Positions 62,351-64,000 of a DNA stretch of 64,000 nucleotides are shown here, one piece after another; positions within the stretch are counted from its first letter, which is position 1, and every line of letters starts with the position of its first letter. The translations under genes and the position numbers were made by a program. The notes below the pieces were generated by a model, which saw only the letters and a program-made list of their open reading frames with translations, had not been told where the DNA came from and did not search any database. The stretch is taken from NCBI GenBank assembly GCA_037442025.1, contig JBBIRB010000010.1, positions 1 through 64,000 on the forward strand. Reading direction: 5' to 3'. Source of the DNA: UBA2287 sp037442025. GTDB lineage: Bacteria; Bacteroidota; Bacteroidia; Bacteroidales; Tenuifilaceae.

Positions 62351-62386
62351 CGACGGAAGTTCGTCGATTTCGACGAGAATTCGTCG
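62351..62386. promoter_or_regulatory. paired palindromes, candidate upstream activator site
   Basis: Two CGACG-N6-CGTCG palindromes (62351-62366 and 62371-62386) lie exactly 20 bases apart. They are about 92-128 bases upstream of the -24 element, the usual distance for sites of NtrC-type regulators, and just before the response-regulator stop codon. Confidence 0.65.
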
Positions 62387-62390
62387 GTGC

Positions 62391-63749
62391 TTAGTCGAAA
62401 TTTAACCCTAACTTCTCAATTCGCGATTTCAGGGTCGATGCTGGTATACTCAGAATTTGGGCTGCCTTAGCTTTATTTCCCCCCGACCGCATAAGGGCAT
62501 CGCGAATCGCGTTAACTTCAACTTCTTTTAAAATTTCGTCGAGGGGTTTATTTTCGAAATAGAAGCAGGTGTGTGGTTTCCCGGGGAAGCGCACATCAAT
62601 AGGGATGGTTGTTTTGTCTATTGCTCCATTTTTCGAGAGTAGTACCAGGCGCTCCATTAAATTTTTTATCTCCCTTACGTTTCCATGAAATGGGTACTGT
62701 TTTAAAATTTCAATCACTTCTGAATCGATGGTTATGGGAGTGCCGCCGGCAAACTCGCTGGCAAAGTGCTTTGCAAGCACTGCAATGTCGCCGGGCCGTT
62801 CGCGCAAAGGGGGAAGGTTGATTGGGAAAACATTTAGCCTGTAAAAAAGGTCCTCGCGAAATTTGCCTTCGGCAACCATATCCTTCAGGTTCTTTTTGGT
62901 CGACGCAATTACCCTCACATCTAACTTAATGGTTTCGGAGCCACCAACCCTTTCTATTTCGCCTTCTTCTAATGCCCTAAGGAGCTTAACCTGAAGGTCG
63001 TAAGGAATGTCGTCAATGTCGTCGAGGTAAAGTGTGCCCGAATGGGCCATTTCGAATCGACCAATTTTGGCCTTTTCGGCTCCGGTAAATGCCCCCTTTT
63101 CGTGGCCAAAAAGTTCGCTTTCGAATAATTCGCGCGACAGAATGGCGCAGCTAACTTTAATAAGGGGCTTGTGGCTTCGATTGCTATTAAAATGGATAAT
63201 GTTGGTGAGCAACTCTTTACCGGTTCCGGTTTCACCAACAATAAGTACTGTTGTCGATTTGTCGGCAATAATTTTTACTAAATCGAAAACCTTATTGGTG
63301 GCTTCACTTAGGCCAATAAACGAGGTTAGGTCGAACTGTTTGCGAACCTGAAAACGTAGTTGGCGGTTTTCGTCTTTAACTTCCTTTATCTCTTTAATTC
63401 GGGCAATGGTAAGGAGCAGTTCGTCAATTTCGAAAGGTTTCGAAATGTAGTCGTAAGCCCCTAGCTTCATGGCCGATACTGCCGTTTGCACTGTAGCGTG
63501 GGCTGTCATTAGCAAAACAAAAATATCGGGATTAATTTTCTTTATGCGCGCCAGAAACTCGAGCCCATCCATATTGGGCATCTTTAGGTCGGTTATTACA
63601 ATGTCGACACTCGAATCGGTTTCGCTCAGGTGCTGAAGAGCCGCCTGTGCCGATGAGAACTCGCGAACATTGTAGCCCGCATCGCGCAGGTCGTCGGCAG
63701 TGGTTACGCGCACAATGCGCTCATCGTCAACAATTAGTATTTTTAGCAT
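62391..63749 (-). CDS. sigma-54-dependent response regulator (NtrC type)
   Basis: The 452-residue protein has a receiver domain at about residues 1-120 (phosphorylated Asp in IVITDLKMPNMDGLEF), an AAA+ sigma-54 activator domain at about 140-370 (Walker A VGETGTGKELL, the sigma-54-contacting HEKGAFTGA, Walker B YLDDIDDIP) and a Fis-type HTH at about 405-452 (GNKAKAAQILSIPASTLKSR). It follows the sensor kinase by 6 bases. Its DNA sites are likely the paired palindromes just after its stop, which would make it the activator of the yceI-porin operon. Confidence 0.93.
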   Translation of the reverse strand: MLKILIVDDERIVRVTTADDLRDAGYNVREFSSAQAALQHLSETDSSVDIVITDLKMPNMDGLEFLARIKKINPDIFVLLMTAHATVQTAVSAMKLGAYDYISKPFEIDELLLTIARIKEIKEVKDENRQLRFQVRKQFDLTSFIGLSEATNKVFDLVKIIADKSTTVLIVGETGTGKELLTNIIHFNSNRSHKPLIKVSCAILSRELFESELFGHEKGAFTGAEKAKIGRFEMAHSGTLYLDDIDDIPYDLQVKLLRALEEGEIERVGGSETIKLDVRVIASTKKNLKDMVAEGKFREDLFYRLNVFPINLPPLRERPGDIAVLAKHFASEFAGGTPITIDSEVIEILKQYPFHGNVREIKNLMERLVLLSKNGAIDKTTIPIDVRFPGKPHTCFYFENKPLDEILKEVEVNAIRDALMRSGGNKAKAAQILSIPASTLKSRIEKLGLNFD

Positions 63750-63755
63750 GGTGCT

Positions 63756-64000
63756 TTAGTGTAGTTTTGGTAGGGAGATTATTGTGATAAATCCTCCCTT
63801 TGGAGCATTTTTTCCAGCAATTTGGCCCAAATGGTTCTGAATTATATTGAAACTAACTGCCATGCCCAAACCGGTTCCCTGTCGAATTTTTTTTAGAGTA
63901 AAAAACGGGTCGAATAGCGAGGCAACTTTGTCGTCGGGCATGCCAATGCCGTTGTCGGTAAACGAAATGCAAACTTCGGTGCTGTTTTGCTTTACGTTAA
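63756..64000 (-). CDS. sensor histidine kinase, C-terminal part (cut by window edge)
   Basis: The frame continues beyond base 64000. The visible 81 residues are the end of a HATPase domain: the G1 box DNGIGM, an F box region with FDPFFTLKK, then the G2 box GTGLGMAVSFNIIQNHLG. It is the likely cognate kinase of the response regulator, which starts 6 bases later. The sensing domain lies outside the window. Confidence 0.9.
   Translation of the reverse strand, partial: NVKQNSTEVCISFTDNGIGMPDDKVASLFDPFFTLKKIRQGTGLGMAVSFNIIQNHLGQIAGKNAPKGGFITIISLPKLH

Noticed and set aside
62351..62386. Paired palindromes as a terminator of the response regulator
   Set aside because: They lie just past its stop, but there is no T run on the leftward strand, and the two equal sites at 20-base spacing fit an activator site better.

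Overview
The window reads as a chromosomal piece of a Bacteroidota bacterium, probably Bacteroidales or a related order. The dcw cluster has the order usual for that phylum. Several promoters fit the TTTG-N19-TAnnTTTG pattern of Bacteroidota. Lipoproteins with lipoboxes, OmpA, DUF5723 and porin-type outer-membrane proteins are common. MurE carries the DNPR motif of diaminopimelate-type peptidoglycan. No rRNA, tRNA or CRISPR array was recognised.

Layout. 1-9.2 kb is an accessory island: the end of a HlyD-type export adaptor, a TPR-CHAT protease with a C-terminal membrane anchor, an ECF sigma factor with a membrane TPR anti-sigma-like partner, a 51-residue peptide with a double-glycine leader (too short for usual gene calling), a second anti-sigma-like TPR protein, a LytTR regulator, a small HTH protein and a Cys-rich lipoprotein. 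9.3-20.3 kb is housekeeping: mfd, coaX, an outer-membrane protein, a TPR protein, lptC, a 57-residue membrane protein, a CorC/CNNM transporter and a PpiD-like chaperone. 20.5-26 kb is an envelope operon (lipoprotein, DUF5723, OmpA). 26-41.9 kb is a complete leftward dcw operon from mraZ to ftsZ plus yqeY, preceded by a clear four-repeat MraZ operator. 42.3-46.8 kb has a tandem adenylate kinase, a methyltransferase and an M3 peptidase. 46.8-50.2 kb is a peroxide-stress locus (perR-katG and divergent doxX) with matching inverted-repeat operators. 50.2-58 kb holds mnmA, a non-coding mobile element with a target duplication, psiE, a MurU/kinase-RapZ cell-wall recycling operon, fbp and an aspartate kinase. 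58-64 kb holds small proteins, a yceI-porin-yceI cluster and a sigma-54 two-component system.

Most interesting points. (1) The TPR-CHAT / ECF sigma / membrane anti-sigma group has a topology suited to protease-triggered release of a sigma factor, next to an exporter adaptor and a GG-leader peptide. (2) A sigma-54 promoter and a paired upstream activator site lie between the sigma-54 response regulator and the yceI-porin operon, suggesting a closed circuit. (3) A 359-bp MITE-like element has 18-bp imperfect terminal repeats and a perfect 9-bp target duplication. (4) Two normally intact genes, ftsL and katG, are each broken by one missing base; both are best explained by loss of one base from a short homopolymer, so sequence error must be excluded. 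(5) PerR boxes sit upstream of perR-katG and doxX.
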